Source of the DNA: Solirubrobacteraceae bacterium
Lineage (GTDB): Bacteria > Actinomycetota > Thermoleophilia > Solirubrobacterales > Solirubrobacteraceae
Assembly (NCBI GenBank): GCA_017882455.1
Contig: JADGPL010000002.1
Span: 167,607 to 231,606, forward strand
Direction: 5' to 3'
DNA: 64,000 nt
Shown piece by piece: positions 43,488 through 54,689 of this stretch. Within the stretch, counting starts at the first letter, position 1. Every line of letters starts with the position of its first letter. Made by a program: the position numbers and the translations under genes. The notes beneath the pieces are model-generated. The model had not been told where the DNA came from, searched no databases, and saw only the letters and a program-made list of their open reading frames with translations.

Positions 43488-44696
43488 CTATTGGATGTGG
43501 TTGTAGACTTCGAACAGCGGCAGGTACATCGAGATCACGATGAAGCCCACGATGCCGCCGATCACGATGATCATGATCGGCTCGAGAATCGATGTGAGCG
43601 CCTTCACCGACGCTTCGACCTGTTCCTCGTAGAACTCGGCCACGCGGTCGAGCATCGCGTCGAGCGCACCCGTTTCCTCGCCGACTCCAACCATGTGGGT
43701 GACCATCGAAGGGAAGATCGGCGCCTGCGCGAGCGGCGCCGCGATCGTGCCACCACGCTTGACCGAGGCGATCACGCCGTCCATCGCCTCTTCGACGGCC
43801 ACATTGCCGCCCGTGCGCCCGGTTATGTCGAGAGCCTGCAGCAGGGGCACGCCTGCGCTCGTGAGCGAGGCCAGCGTGCGCGACCAGCGCGCGACCGCGA
43901 CCTGCTGGACGATCGTGCCGATCTTCATCGGGACGTGCAGGCGGAAGTGATCCCACCGGCGCCTGCCCCAGGTCGTTTTCTTCCACTTGATGAACGCCAC
44001 GGCGACCGCGCCGGCAATCCCGAATATCAGCCACCAGTAGCCGGTGACCGCTTCGGACATGAAGACCGAGACCTTGGTGAGCGAGGGGAGTTCTCCGCCG
44101 AACTGCTTGAAGACGCCCACGAAGACCGGCACGAGGAAGGCGACGAGCGCCATCATCACGCCCACGGCGAAGATGATCACCATCGTCGGGTAGACCATCG
44201 CCGCTTTGATCTGGCGGCGCAGGGCGGCATCCTTCTGCAGCTGGTCGGCGACCCGCATCAGCGAGTCCTCGAGCACCCCGCCCATCTCCCCGGCCTGGGT
44301 CATGGCGACGAACAGCGGGCTGAAGACCTTGGGATGACGCGCCATCGCGTCGCTCAGCGACAGGCCCGCCTCGACGTCCTTGCGCACCGCCACGATCGTT
44401 TCCTTCAGGAACTTGCTCTCGGTCTGCTCCTCCAGCACGTACAGGGCGCGCAGGATGCTCATGCCCGAGGAGATCATCGTGGAGAGCTGGCGGGCGAAGA
44501 CCGCGAGCTCGGTGGCCTTGACGCGCTTCATGAACGCGAGCTCGATCTCGCGCGAGGAGTGCTTGTCGGCGATGTCCAGGACGATCAGGCCGCGCTGCTT
44601 GAGCTGGTCTGAGACCGCCTGCTTGGACTCCGCCTCGACCTCGCCGCGGGCTTTTGCCCCACCGAGATCGATTGCCTTGAAGACGTAGGTGCTCAT
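43488..44696 (-). CDS. pilC: Type IV pilus platform protein PilC
   Basis: 402 residues from the ATG at 44696. Inner-membrane platform of the pilus motor. It has two related cytoplasmic helical domains, each with the T2SSF pattern: FARQLSTMISSGMSILRALY with GEMGGVLEDSLMRVADQL, and WSRTLASLTSAGVPLLQALD with GEETGALDAMLDRVAEFYEE. Three transmembrane helices are visible (AMVYPTMVIIFAVGVMMALV, YWWLIFGIAGAVAVAF, and the final ILEPIMIIVIGGIVGFIVIS). The N-terminus MSTYVFKAIDLGGAKARGEV is standard. It is the last gene of pilB-pilT-pilC and converges with rnd. Confidence 0.96.
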   Translation of the reverse strand: MSTYVFKAIDLGGAKARGEVEAESKQAVSDQLKQRGLIVLDIADKHSSREIELAFMKRVKATELAVFARQLSTMISSGMSILRALYVLEEQTESKFLKETIVAVRKDVEAGLSLSDAMARHPKVFSPLFVAMTQAGEMGGVLEDSLMRVADQLQKDAALRRQIKAAMVYPTMVIIFAVGVMMALVAFLVPVFVGVFKQFGGELPSLTKVSVFMSEAVTGYWWLIFGIAGAVAVAFIKWKKTTWGRRRWDHFRLHVPMKIGTIVQQVAVARWSRTLASLTSAGVPLLQALDITGRTGGNVAVEEAMDGVIASVKRGGTIAAPLAQAPIFPSMVTHMVGVGEETGALDAMLDRVAEFYEEQVEASVKALTSILEPIMIIVIGGIVGFIVISMYLPLFEVYNHIQ

Positions 44697-44706
44697 TGTC
44701 GGGCGC

Positions 44707-45801
44707 CTAGGCCGCAGCCAGCGAGGTGGCCCCCAGCAGACGCCTGAGCTCCTCCGGCGTGGAGGAGCGCGCCTCCGCGAGCTTCTGCGTGATCTGTCCC
44801 GAGCGCACAAGCGAGGCCAGCGAGGTGTCCATCGTCTGCATCCCCGATGCCGAGCTCGTCTGCAGGACCGAGTAGATCTGGTGCGTCTTGCCCTCGCGGA
44901 TGAGGTTGCGCACGGCCGGGTTCGGTACGAGCACCTCGGTCGCCACCACGCGGCCAGAGCCGTCGGCGTTGGGCAGCAGCTGCTGGGTCATGATCCCCGC
45001 GAGAGAGACCGACAGCTGCACGCGCACCTGGCCCTGCTGATGCGCGGGGAACACGTCGATGATGCGGTCGATCGTCTGGGCGGTGTCCTGGGTGTGCAGC
45101 GTGGCGAACACCAGGTGGCCGGTCTCAGCGGCCGTCAGCGCCGTGGAGATCGTCTCGAGGTCGCGCATCTCGCCGACGAGGATCACGTCCGGGTCCTGGC
45201 GCAGGGCGGCCTTCAGCGCCTCGGAGAAGCTCTGCGCGTCCGAGCCGAGCTCACGCTGGTTGACGAGGCATTTCTTGTGCGCGTGCAGGAACTCGATCGG
45301 GTCCTCGATCGTCATGATGTGCTCCTCGCGGGTGGAGTTGATCTCGTCGATCATCGCCGCCAGCGAGGTGGACTTGCCCGAGCCGGTGGGGCCCGTGACG
45401 AGCACGAACCCGCGCGGCTTGCGCGTGAACTCGTGCACCGCGGCGGGCAGGCCGAGTTCGTCGATCGAGGTCAGCCCGAACGGGATCAGGCGGAAGGCCG
45501 CCCCGATCGCGCCGCGCTGGTAGTAGGCGTTCACACGGAAGCGGGCGTGCCCGGGGATCGAGTAGGCGAAGTCGAGCTGCCAGTTGGTCTCCAGGCGCTG
45601 GCGCTGATCGCCGGTGAGGATCGAGTAGACGATCTCCCTCGTGTCGGTCGAGGAGAGCTTGGGGTATTCCTCGAGAGGCGCCAGGCGCCCGCGGACGCGA
45701 ACAGTGGGATGCGCGCCGGAGCTCAGGTGAAGATCGGAGGCTCGGCGGTTCACTACCTCCATCAGCAGATCTGCGAAGTCGATGTCCATGGTCCCCTGCA
45801 T
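44707..45801 (-). CDS. pilT: Type IV pilus retraction ATPase PilT
   Basis: 364 residues. N-terminal PAS-like domain (SDLHLSSGAHPTVRVRGRLA) and RecA-like ATPase with Walker A GPTGSGKS at 137-144, Asp box EDPIEFLHAHKKCLVNQREL, Walker B PDVILVGEMRDLETISTALT and His box ATLHTQDTAQTIDRIIDVFP. The AIRNLIRE-type retraction motif appears as AVRNLIREGKTHQIYSVLQT near residue 290, which distinguishes PilT from PilB. Pilus retraction, and thus twitching or DNA uptake, is expected. It lies between pilB and pilC, 10 bp before the latter. Confidence 0.96.
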   Translation of the reverse strand: MQGTMDIDFADLLMEVVNRRASDLHLSSGAHPTVRVRGRLAPLEEYPKLSSTDTREIVYSILTGDQRQRLETNWQLDFAYSIPGHARFRVNAYYQRGAIGAAFRLIPFGLTSIDELGLPAAVHEFTRKPRGFVLVTGPTGSGKSTSLAAMIDEINSTREEHIMTIEDPIEFLHAHKKCLVNQRELGSDAQSFSEALKAALRQDPDVILVGEMRDLETISTALTAAETGHLVFATLHTQDTAQTIDRIIDVFPAHQQGQVRVQLSVSLAGIMTQQLLPNADGSGRVVATEVLVPNPAVRNLIREGKTHQIYSVLQTSSASGMQTMDTSLASLVRSGQITQKLAEARSSTPEELRRLLGATSLAAA

Positions 45802-45882
45802 CGACAGGACGGGCGGCGGCCATTAGCGCTGGTGTCCCAGCTGTCGCGGGGGCTGGACGAAGATACGAGCGGGCCGAGCGCG

Positions 45883-47832
45883 CTAGTTGCTGCCGACCAC
45901 GCGGGCGATCTCGGCGATCGAGGTGCGGCCCTGGCGCACCTTCTGCAGGCCGTCGTCGCGCAGGCGCGTCATTCCCTGGCGCACGGCCACGTCGCGGATG
46001 GCCTCCGCGGGCTTGCGTTCGAGTGCCATCGTCTGGATCTCAGGAGTCATCTTCATCACCTCATACAGCCCCACGCGGCCGCGGTAGCCGCTGCCGCCAC
46101 AACGCCTGCAGCCGACCGGCTCGTAGGCCTCGAGCTCCATCCGCGCGTTGTAGCCGCTGTCGATCAGGACCTTGGCGGGGATGATCGTGCGGCGCTTGCA
46201 GTTGGGGCAGAGCATCCGCGCCAGGCGTTGAGCGACGACGCAGTCGAGCGCCGAGGCCACCAGGAACGGCTCGACCCCCATCTCGATCAGGCGCGTGATC
46301 GCCGAGGGGGCGTCGTTGGTGTGCAGCGTGGAGAGCACCAGGTGACCCGTGAGCGCGGACTCCACGGCGATCTGGGCGGTCTCGCGGTCGCGGATCTCAC
46401 CGACCATGATCACGTCCGGGTCGGCGCGCACCATCGCCCGCAACCCGGTCGCGAAGGTCAGCCCGACCTTGGCCGAGACCTGCACCTGGGTGAGGCCGCT
46501 CATTTCATACTCGACCGGATCCTCGACCGTGATGATGTTCTTCTCGGGCGTGTTGAGCAGCTGCAGCGCCGCATACAGGGTCGTAGACTTGCCCGAGCCC
46601 GTCGGACCGGTCACGAGCACCGCGCCGTGGGTCTCGCGACAGGCGCTTTCGAAGCGCTCGCGCTCGGGGTCGGCCATGCCGAGACGGTCGAGCTCCACCA
46701 CCACCGAGGCCTTGTCCAAGACGCGCATGACGATGCCCTCGCCATGGACGCTCGGCAGCGTCACCACGCGCAGATCGACGTGGCGCCCGTCCACCACCAA
46801 GCCGACGCGCCCATCCTGGGGTATGCGCTTCTCGGCGATGTTCAGCTCGGCCATGATCTTGATGCGGGAGATCACCCCGGCCGCCATCCTTCGCGGCACG
46901 GCGGTGACGTCCTGGAGCACGCCGTCGATGCGGAAGCGCACGCGCATATCGCGCCCGTCGGGCGCCAGGTGCAGGTCGGAGGCGCCGCGCTCCACCGCCT
47001 GCCCGACCAGCTGGTTGACGAGCTTGATGACCGGCGCGTCATCGGAGGTCTCGTGCAGCGCGACGACCTCGCCGCCGTCCTCCTCCTCGACCAGCTCGCT
47101 GGCCTCCCCCACGACGTCTTCGAGGCGGTCCAGGCGCGAGACCAGCGCGGCGATGTCGTCCGGCGGCGCGACCGCCACCCGGATCTCATAGCCGGTCATG
47201 ATCGCGATGTCGTCCACCGCGAGCACGTTCGAGGGATCGGCCATCGCCACCAGCAGCGTGCGCTTGTCGGCGAACGCCACGGGCACCGCCTGGTAGCGCT
47301 TGGCCACCGCCGTCGAGACGAGGTTGGCCGCGCTCATGTCGACCGAGAAGACCCCCAGATCGAGATGGTCCAGGCCGTAGCGCTCGGCGAGTGCCCGCGC
47401 GAGCGCGTCCTGTGTCAGAGAGCCGTTGTCGACGAGCACGCGCTCGGGCGTGGTGCCGAGGTTGCGCGAGCTCTCAACAGCCTCGTCGACCTGGCGGCGC
47501 GAGGCGAGGCCCATCGCGACGATGACGTCCGTGAGGAAGCGCTGGGAGGAGCCCCGACGCGACGGTCGGGTGATCCCCATCGAATCCGGGTCGACCGCCT
47601 CGGCCGGCGAGCCCTCCGGCTCGCGGTAGGAGTCCTCGAGCGGCTCCTCGTCGGTCGCGGGGCCCATCTCGAGCACCCGCTCGACCTCGATGTCCGGCTC
47701 GCGGTCCGGGCCGCCGTCAACAGGCCCAGCGCGCTCGACCGAGATCACCGGCTCGGGTGAGCCGTCAGCCTCAGCGTCGATGCCGAAGATCGCGTGCAGG
47801 TCGGGGTCTGCGTGCTGGGGGACGTCGCTCAT
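45883..47832 (-). CDS. pilB: Type IV pilus extension ATPase PilB
   Basis: 649 residues from the ATG at 47832 (a GTG at 47841 would add three). After an acidic, low-complexity N-terminus (about 100 residues) comes an MshEN-type domain (FLTDVIVAMGLASRRQVDEA and YGLDHLDLGVFSVDMSAANL), a known c-di-GMP-binding module in some homologues. The ATPase core has Walker A GPTGSGKST, Asp box VEDPVEYEMSGLTQVQV, Walker B DPDVIMVGEIRDRETAQIAV and four zinc cysteines in CPNCKRR and CRRCGGSGYRG. The HD-GYP and GGDEF genes in the window make c-di-GMP control plausible. Starts 22 bp after the aroE stop. Confidence 0.95.
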   Translation of the reverse strand: MSDVPQHADPDLHAIFGIDAEADGSPEPVISVERAGPVDGGPDREPDIEVERVLEMGPATDEEPLEDSYREPEGSPAEAVDPDSMGITRPSRRGSSQRFLTDVIVAMGLASRRQVDEAVESSRNLGTTPERVLVDNGSLTQDALARALAERYGLDHLDLGVFSVDMSAANLVSTAVAKRYQAVPVAFADKRTLLVAMADPSNVLAVDDIAIMTGYEIRVAVAPPDDIAALVSRLDRLEDVVGEASELVEEEDGGEVVALHETSDDAPVIKLVNQLVGQAVERGASDLHLAPDGRDMRVRFRIDGVLQDVTAVPRRMAAGVISRIKIMAELNIAEKRIPQDGRVGLVVDGRHVDLRVVTLPSVHGEGIVMRVLDKASVVVELDRLGMADPERERFESACRETHGAVLVTGPTGSGKSTTLYAALQLLNTPEKNIITVEDPVEYEMSGLTQVQVSAKVGLTFATGLRAMVRADPDVIMVGEIRDRETAQIAVESALTGHLVLSTLHTNDAPSAITRLIEMGVEPFLVASALDCVVAQRLARMLCPNCKRRTIIPAKVLIDSGYNARMELEAYEPVGCRRCGGSGYRGRVGLYEVMKMTPEIQTMALERKPAEAIRDVAVRQGMTRLRDDGLQKVRQGRTSIAEIARVVGSN

Positions 47833-47853
47833 CGCGAGCACCCCCTCGAGGCG

Positions 47854-48696
47854 CTAGGCGCTCGGCGGCTCCTCACGGGCTGCGCGGTCCATGAGCTCGC
47901 GCGGCGCCGGCCTTCCCGTCCACAGCTCGAAGCTGAGCGCGCCCTGGGCGACGAGGATCTCGAGTCCGTCCACGGTGCGCGATCCATGCGCGCGGGCGGC
48001 GGCAAGGAGCGGTGTGGGTGTTGAGCGATAGACGAGATCTGCGACATTCGAGTACTCCCCGACCTGATCGAACGTCAGACCCAGTTGGTTGAGCGCCTCA
48101 CCGTCAGTGGCCGAGCGTTCGACCCCAGAGCCCTCCAGAGCACCCTCGAGGCCCACCGAGGTGCAGTTGACGAGCAGATCGGCCGGCTCGGGAGCCGCCA
48201 CCCAGCGGGCCCCAAGCTCGCGCGCGAGCGCCTCTGCCCGCTCGGGCGTGCGGTTCCAGATCGAGACCTCGCTCGCGCCCGCCTCGCGCAATCCCCACAC
48301 GGCCGCACGCGCGCTGCCGCCCGCCCCGAGCACGAGCGCGCGCCGGCCTGCCACCGCTCCACCCAGCGCCGCGATCAGACCGGGGGCGTCGGTGTTCTCT
48401 GCGGTCAAGGTGCCGTCTGGAAGGCAGGTGAGGGTGTTGGCCGCGCCGATCGCCCGCGCCGCCTCACTGGCCTGCACTGCCACAGCCAGCGCGGCACGCT
48501 TGTGCGGGATCGTCACGTTGGCCCCCACGAAGCCCGAGTCGCCCAGCGCGCGGGCCGTCTCCTCGAAGAGCGCCGGCGGAACCGGCAGGCGCTGGTAGCG
48601 CCAGCCCTCCATCCCGAGCGCCGCCAACGCCGCATTGTGCATCGCGGGGGAGCGGCTGTGCGCCACGGGCCAGCCGAGTACGCCGAGGCGTGCCAT
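47854..48696 (-). CDS. aroE: Shikimate dehydrogenase
   Basis: 280 residues. Fourth step of the shikimate pathway, NADPH-dependent. The substrate-binding domain begins LGVLGWPVAHSRSPAMHNAA and contains GANVTIPHKRAAL with the catalytic Lys and GAANTLTCLPDGTLTAENTD with Asn/Asp. The Rossmann domain has GAGGSARAAVWGLREAGA and NRTPERAEAL, the arginine expected for NADP. The last part holds NCTSVGLEG and DLVYRSTPTPLLAAARAHGS. It shares one base with the mltG stop. It is apart from the other aro genes (29-33.5 kb), sitting between mltG and pilB. Confidence 0.93.
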   Translation of the reverse strand: MARLGVLGWPVAHSRSPAMHNAALAALGMEGWRYQRLPVPPALFEETARALGDSGFVGANVTIPHKRAALAVAVQASEAARAIGAANTLTCLPDGTLTAENTDAPGLIAALGGAVAGRRALVLGAGGSARAAVWGLREAGASEVSIWNRTPERAEALARELGARWVAAPEPADLLVNCTSVGLEGALEGSGVERSATDGEALNQLGLTFDQVGEYSNVADLVYRSTPTPLLAAARAHGSRTVDGLEILVAQGALSFELWTGRPAPRELMDRAAREEPPSA

Positions 48697-50039
48697 CAGT
48701 GGTGCTTGCAGGTGGGCGGATGCCTGCCGTTCTTCTTCACCGCCGCCTGGTAGGCGGCCGCGTTGACTTCGAATGCGGCCTGCGTGGTCGAGAAGACCTG
48801 CTCGCCGCAGCCGTCCGCCCCGGCCACGTAGTAGAGGTAGGAGGCGTGCGCGGGATGAGCGGCCGCCCGGATCGAGGCCACCCCCGGGTTTGAGATCGGC
48901 GTCGGCGGCAGGCCCGTGTGGGTGCGCGTGTTGTACGGCGAGTCGATGTGCAGATCCGTTTCTGTGAGTTCGTGGGTGTAGGTGGCGATCCCCTTCTCGA
49001 GCTCCACCGCGTAGTAGATCGAGGCGTCGATCCCCAGTGGCATGCCCGCGCGCAGGCGGTTGTAGATCACGGCCGCGATCTTGGCCCGGTCGCCGGGCAC
49101 CTGTGCCTCGCGCTCGACCATCGAGGCCACGATCAGCAGCTGGTAGGGGCTCACGTGCAGAACACGGGCGCGCGCGATCTCGCTCGAAGCGAAGTTTTCG
49201 CGGAAGGCGACGAGCTGCTTGCGCACCAGCAGGCTGGCCGGATCGCCGGGATTCATGTCATAGGTCGCCGGGAACAGGAACCCTTCGAGGTCCGGGGTGC
49301 CGCGGGGGGCGCCGTAGTGAGCCGGGTCGAGCAGCGACGAGCGCTCGGAGGCGCTCCGATAGCTGCCCTTGAGTCCCGCCTTGGCGGCGATCTGTGCGAT
49401 CTGCACGCGCGTCTTGCCCTCCGGGATCAGCACCCTGATCGCCACCCCCGCGACCGGGGCCTTGCCCTGGTGTTCGCCCTGCAGGGCTTTGGCCACCAGC
49501 ACTCCGGCAGCCGCGAGCGCAGCCGCGATCGCCACCAGCGCCGCGAGGCGGGCGACCGGCGAGCGCCTCGACCGCCCATGCGAGGCATGCGCCACCGCCG
49601 AGGCCGTCGCCGAGCGGCCGATCACGACGGGCGGCGGTGGCACGGGCGGCGGCAGCTCGTCCCCCGCCGCCGGCTCGACCGGCTGCGGCTCGACCGGTTC
49701 CGGCGCGACGGCCTGCCGCTCGACCGGTTCCGGCGCGACGGCCTGCGGCTCGATCGGCGCCGGCGTGTGCTCCTCGAGTGGCTCTGCGCCCGCCCCGCGC
49801 GGCTCGGGCGTCCCCGCCGGCGCGGCGAATGGTTCAGGCTCCTCGGTGTCGGGATGCTCGTGAAGCGGCTCGCCCGGTGGGGGAAACACGTCGGCGGGAG
49901 CGCTGGGCGGCGTGGCGGAATCGGGCACAGGGGCGACTCCCGAGCGCAGCGCGCGCCGACGTTCCCGCTCTTCGCGATCGCGCTCGCGCTGCTCGGGGGT
50001 GCGCTGCCCTTCCTCTCGTGATCGATCGCCGCGAGACAA
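48696..50039 (-). CDS. mltG: Endolytic transglycosylase MltG
   Basis: 447 residues. A long charged cytoplasmic segment (about 150 residues, Pro/Glu-rich with a repeated APEPVE block) precedes one membrane span (LAALVAIAAALAAAGVLVAK). The extracytoplasmic YceG domain carries DLEGFLFPATYDMNPGDPAS, the catalytic Glu in IVASMVEREAQVPGDRAKIA, VIYNRLRAGMPLGIDASIYY and LPPTPISNPGVASIRAAAHP. MltG cuts nascent peptidoglycan glycan strands and sets their length. Two cysteines near the end (DGCGEQ and PTCKHH) are unusual. The order alaS-ruvX-mltG-aroE is common in Gram-positive bacteria. Confidence 0.93.
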   Translation of the reverse strand: MSRGDRSREEGQRTPEQRERDREERERRRALRSGVAPVPDSATPPSAPADVFPPPGEPLHEHPDTEEPEPFAAPAGTPEPRGAGAEPLEEHTPAPIEPQAVAPEPVERQAVAPEPVEPQPVEPAAGDELPPPVPPPPVVIGRSATASAVAHASHGRSRRSPVARLAALVAIAAALAAAGVLVAKALQGEHQGKAPVAGVAIRVLIPEGKTRVQIAQIAAKAGLKGSYRSASERSSLLDPAHYGAPRGTPDLEGFLFPATYDMNPGDPASLLVRKQLVAFRENFASSEIARARVLHVSPYQLLIVASMVEREAQVPGDRAKIAAVIYNRLRAGMPLGIDASIYYAVELEKGIATYTHELTETDLHIDSPYNTRTHTGLPPTPISNPGVASIRAAAHPAHASYLYYVAGADGCGEQVFSTTQAAFEVNAAAYQAAVKKNGRHPPTCKHH

Positions 50040-50050
50040 GAACCAGGACC

Positions 50051-50449
50051 CTAACGCGATTGGGAGGAGAGCCAGCTCTCCAACAGGTGAGCGGCGGCAC
50101 GCGAGTCCTCGCTCGCGCCGAACGGGCCCTCCATCCGCTGGGCCATGCGGGTGGTGAAGCGCTCGTCGTGCATCTCCACGGGAACCCCCTCGCCGAGCCC
50201 CCGCGCCAGCCGGCGAGCGAACTCACGCGTCTCGCGCGTCTGCTCGGTGTCCGAGCCTGCCAGCGACAACGGCAGGCCGACGATCACCCGCCCGACCTCA
50301 CGCTCGCACACCAGCTCGCGCAGCCGCGCCATGCCGCGCTTGCTCGCCGGACGCTCGACCTCTGCGAGCGGCGTCACGATCGTTCCGGTGGGATCGCTCA
50401 CCGCGCAGCCACAGCGAGCGCTGCCGTAATCCAGGGCCAGCACGCGCAC
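50051..50449 (-). CDS. ruvX: RuvX/YqgF-family RNase H-fold protein
   Basis: 132 residues from the GTG at 50449 (VRVLALDYGSARCGCAVSDP); a GTG at 50443 is an alternative. RNase H-like fold with the first catalytic Asp in LALDYGS, ETREFARRL with Glu, and the final Asp in GASEDSRAAAHLLESWL. In E. coli YqgF acts in 16S rRNA 5' processing and anti-termination and was once thought to be a Holliday-junction resolvase. IVGLPLSLAGSDTEQTRETR matches the family signature, with LPLSL in place of LP..MNG. It follows alaS by 7 bp. Confidence 0.9.
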   Translation of the reverse strand: MRVLALDYGSARCGCAVSDPTGTIVTPLAEVERPASKRGMARLRELVCEREVGRVIVGLPLSLAGSDTEQTRETREFARRLARGLGEGVPVEMHDERFTTRMAQRMEGPFGASEDSRAAAHLLESWLSSQSR

Positions 50450-50456
50450 AGCCCGC

Positions 50457-53168
<2,712 letters not shown>

Positions 53169-53185
53169 CGTCGAACGATCTTAGG

Positions 53186-54673
53186 TCAGGCGATCGTGCC
53201 GTAGCCGACGAGCAGATCCCCGGAGTAAAGGCATGCGATCTGGCCCGGGGCCGTTCGCTCGCCCGCATCCTCGAGCTCGACCTGCAGGCGCTCGTGGAGC
53301 CCGGCAGGCGGCTCCCCGCTGATACTGCAGGCGAAGCGACGGCCGTGGGCGCGCACGCGCACGCCGTCCACGCAGCACCCGTCGCGGTGGAGCACCACCT
53401 GGCGCACCGCCAGCTCGCGCGTGAGCAGCTCGCTGCGCGGACCGACCGTGACCGTGTTCGAGGAGGCGTCCGTCGCGAGCACGTACAGCGGCTGAGGCGC
53501 CGAGATGCCCAGACCGTGACGCTGGCCCACGGTGTAGACGTGAGCGCCTGCGTGCTCTCCGAGCGTGCTCCCGTCGAGATCCAATATGGGTCCAGGACGG
53601 GCGCCCAGGCCTCCGTGACGCTCGAGGAAGGCATCATGGCGTGTGCCAGCGAGGAAGCACAGGTCCTGCGAGTCTCGCTTGGCGGCCACAGCCAGCCCGG
53701 CGTCCCCTGCCAGCTCGCGAACCTCCGGCTTGCGCAGCTCCCCGAGCGGAAAGCGCAGCCGCCCCAGCGACTCCGGTGACAGTGCACAGAGCACGTAGCT
53801 CTGATCCTTGCCCACGTCGGCGGCCGTGCGCAGCACCGGCCCGCCCGCGGGCGGCTGGGCGCCCTCGCAGCGGGGCACAGGTGTGTGGACACGCGCATAG
53901 TGGCCGGTGGCCAACGTCTCCGACCCCAGGCGCCGCCCCAGCTCGAGCATCGCGTCGAGGCGAACGTGGCCGTTGCAACGCACACACGGGTTCGGGGTGA
54001 GCCCCGCAGCGTGGTCTGCCAGCCAGTCTTCGACCACCCCGGCGCGAAACTCGGCGCGCAGGTCGATCGACAGGTGGGGCATGCCCAGGCCGTGTGCCAG
54101 CTCGCGTGCACCGCGAACGGCCTGGGCCGAGCAGCAGCTCAGCTCCCCGTCGTTCTCGGGGTCAGACCACAGCTCGAGCGTGACGCCCACAGGCTCCCCG
54201 CCGTCCTCGCAGACGAGCAGAGCGGCAACCGCGCTGTCCACGCCGCCGCTCATCGCCACGAGTGTCCGTCCGGGTCGCGGCGCGAGCTTGACCTGGGTGC
54301 GGGCCGCGCCACCGAGCGCGCGGTGCAGAGCGTCGGCAGCCAGCTCGACGGCGTGGCGCTTGGCCGGGCTCAGCCCCCCGAGCTCCTCGGCGATGTCCTG
54401 CGCGCCGATGCGCGCTGCCTGCAGCAGGGGGCTGTGGCGGATCATGCCCACGACGGCGCTGCCCGCGGCGATCGTCGCGCCGCAACCGCTCGCGTCGAAG
54501 CCCGCGTCCTCGATCACGCCCTCGCCGCTCGCGCGGTCCACGGAGATGGAGATGCGGATCAGATCGCCGCAGGCCGCACCGCCGGCAGCTCCGGTCACGC
54601 CCTCGCTCGGCGAATGCCCGCGCCCGAGCGGACGTTCCAGGTGGTTGGTCAGCTCTTCTGCGCTCGTGCTCAC
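53186..54673 (-). CDS. mnmA: tRNA 2-thiouridylase MnmA fused to an IscU-like N-terminal domain
   Basis: 495 residues, GTG start; standard MnmA is about 360-370. Residues 1-125 resemble the IscU/NifU-N sulfur scaffold: GAACGDLIRISISV (C35), DASGCGATIAAGS (C64), and SPAKRHAVELAADAL where the third scaffold cysteine of IscU (KxHC) is replaced by A108. Residues 135-495 are MnmA: PP-loop SGGVDS at 142-147, TPNPCVRCN with the first catalytic Cys, LATGHYAR, and DSQDLCFL with the second. MnmA makes the 2-thio group of U34 in tRNA for Lys, Glu and Gln. The extra domain may accept sulfur from a cysteine desulfurase, which is not in this window. Confidence 0.9.
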   Translation of the reverse strand: MSTSAEELTNHLERPLGRGHSPSEGVTGAAGGAACGDLIRISISVDRASGEGVIEDAGFDASGCGATIAAGSAVVGMIRHSPLLQAARIGAQDIAEELGGLSPAKRHAVELAADALHRALGGAARTQVKLAPRPGRTLVAMSGGVDSAVAALLVCEDGGEPVGVTLELWSDPENDGELSCCSAQAVRGARELAHGLGMPHLSIDLRAEFRAGVVEDWLADHAAGLTPNPCVRCNGHVRLDAMLELGRRLGSETLATGHYARVHTPVPRCEGAQPPAGGPVLRTAADVGKDQSYVLCALSPESLGRLRFPLGELRKPEVRELAGDAGLAVAAKRDSQDLCFLAGTRHDAFLERHGGLGARPGPILDLDGSTLGEHAGAHVYTVGQRHGLGISAPQPLYVLATDASSNTVTVGPRSELLTRELAVRQVVLHRDGCCVDGVRVRAHGRRFACSISGEPPAGLHERLQVELEDAGERTAPGQIACLYSGDLLVGYGTIA

Positions 54674-54689
54674 ACGAGCGAGTGTACGG

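Noticed and set aside
44689..47760. Very long plus-strand open frame (over 1000 codons) opposite pilB and pilT
   Set aside because: It is a by-product of high GC on the opposite strand. Translation is a low-complexity His/Arg/Leu/Gly mix, and both minus-strand genes have full family motifs.
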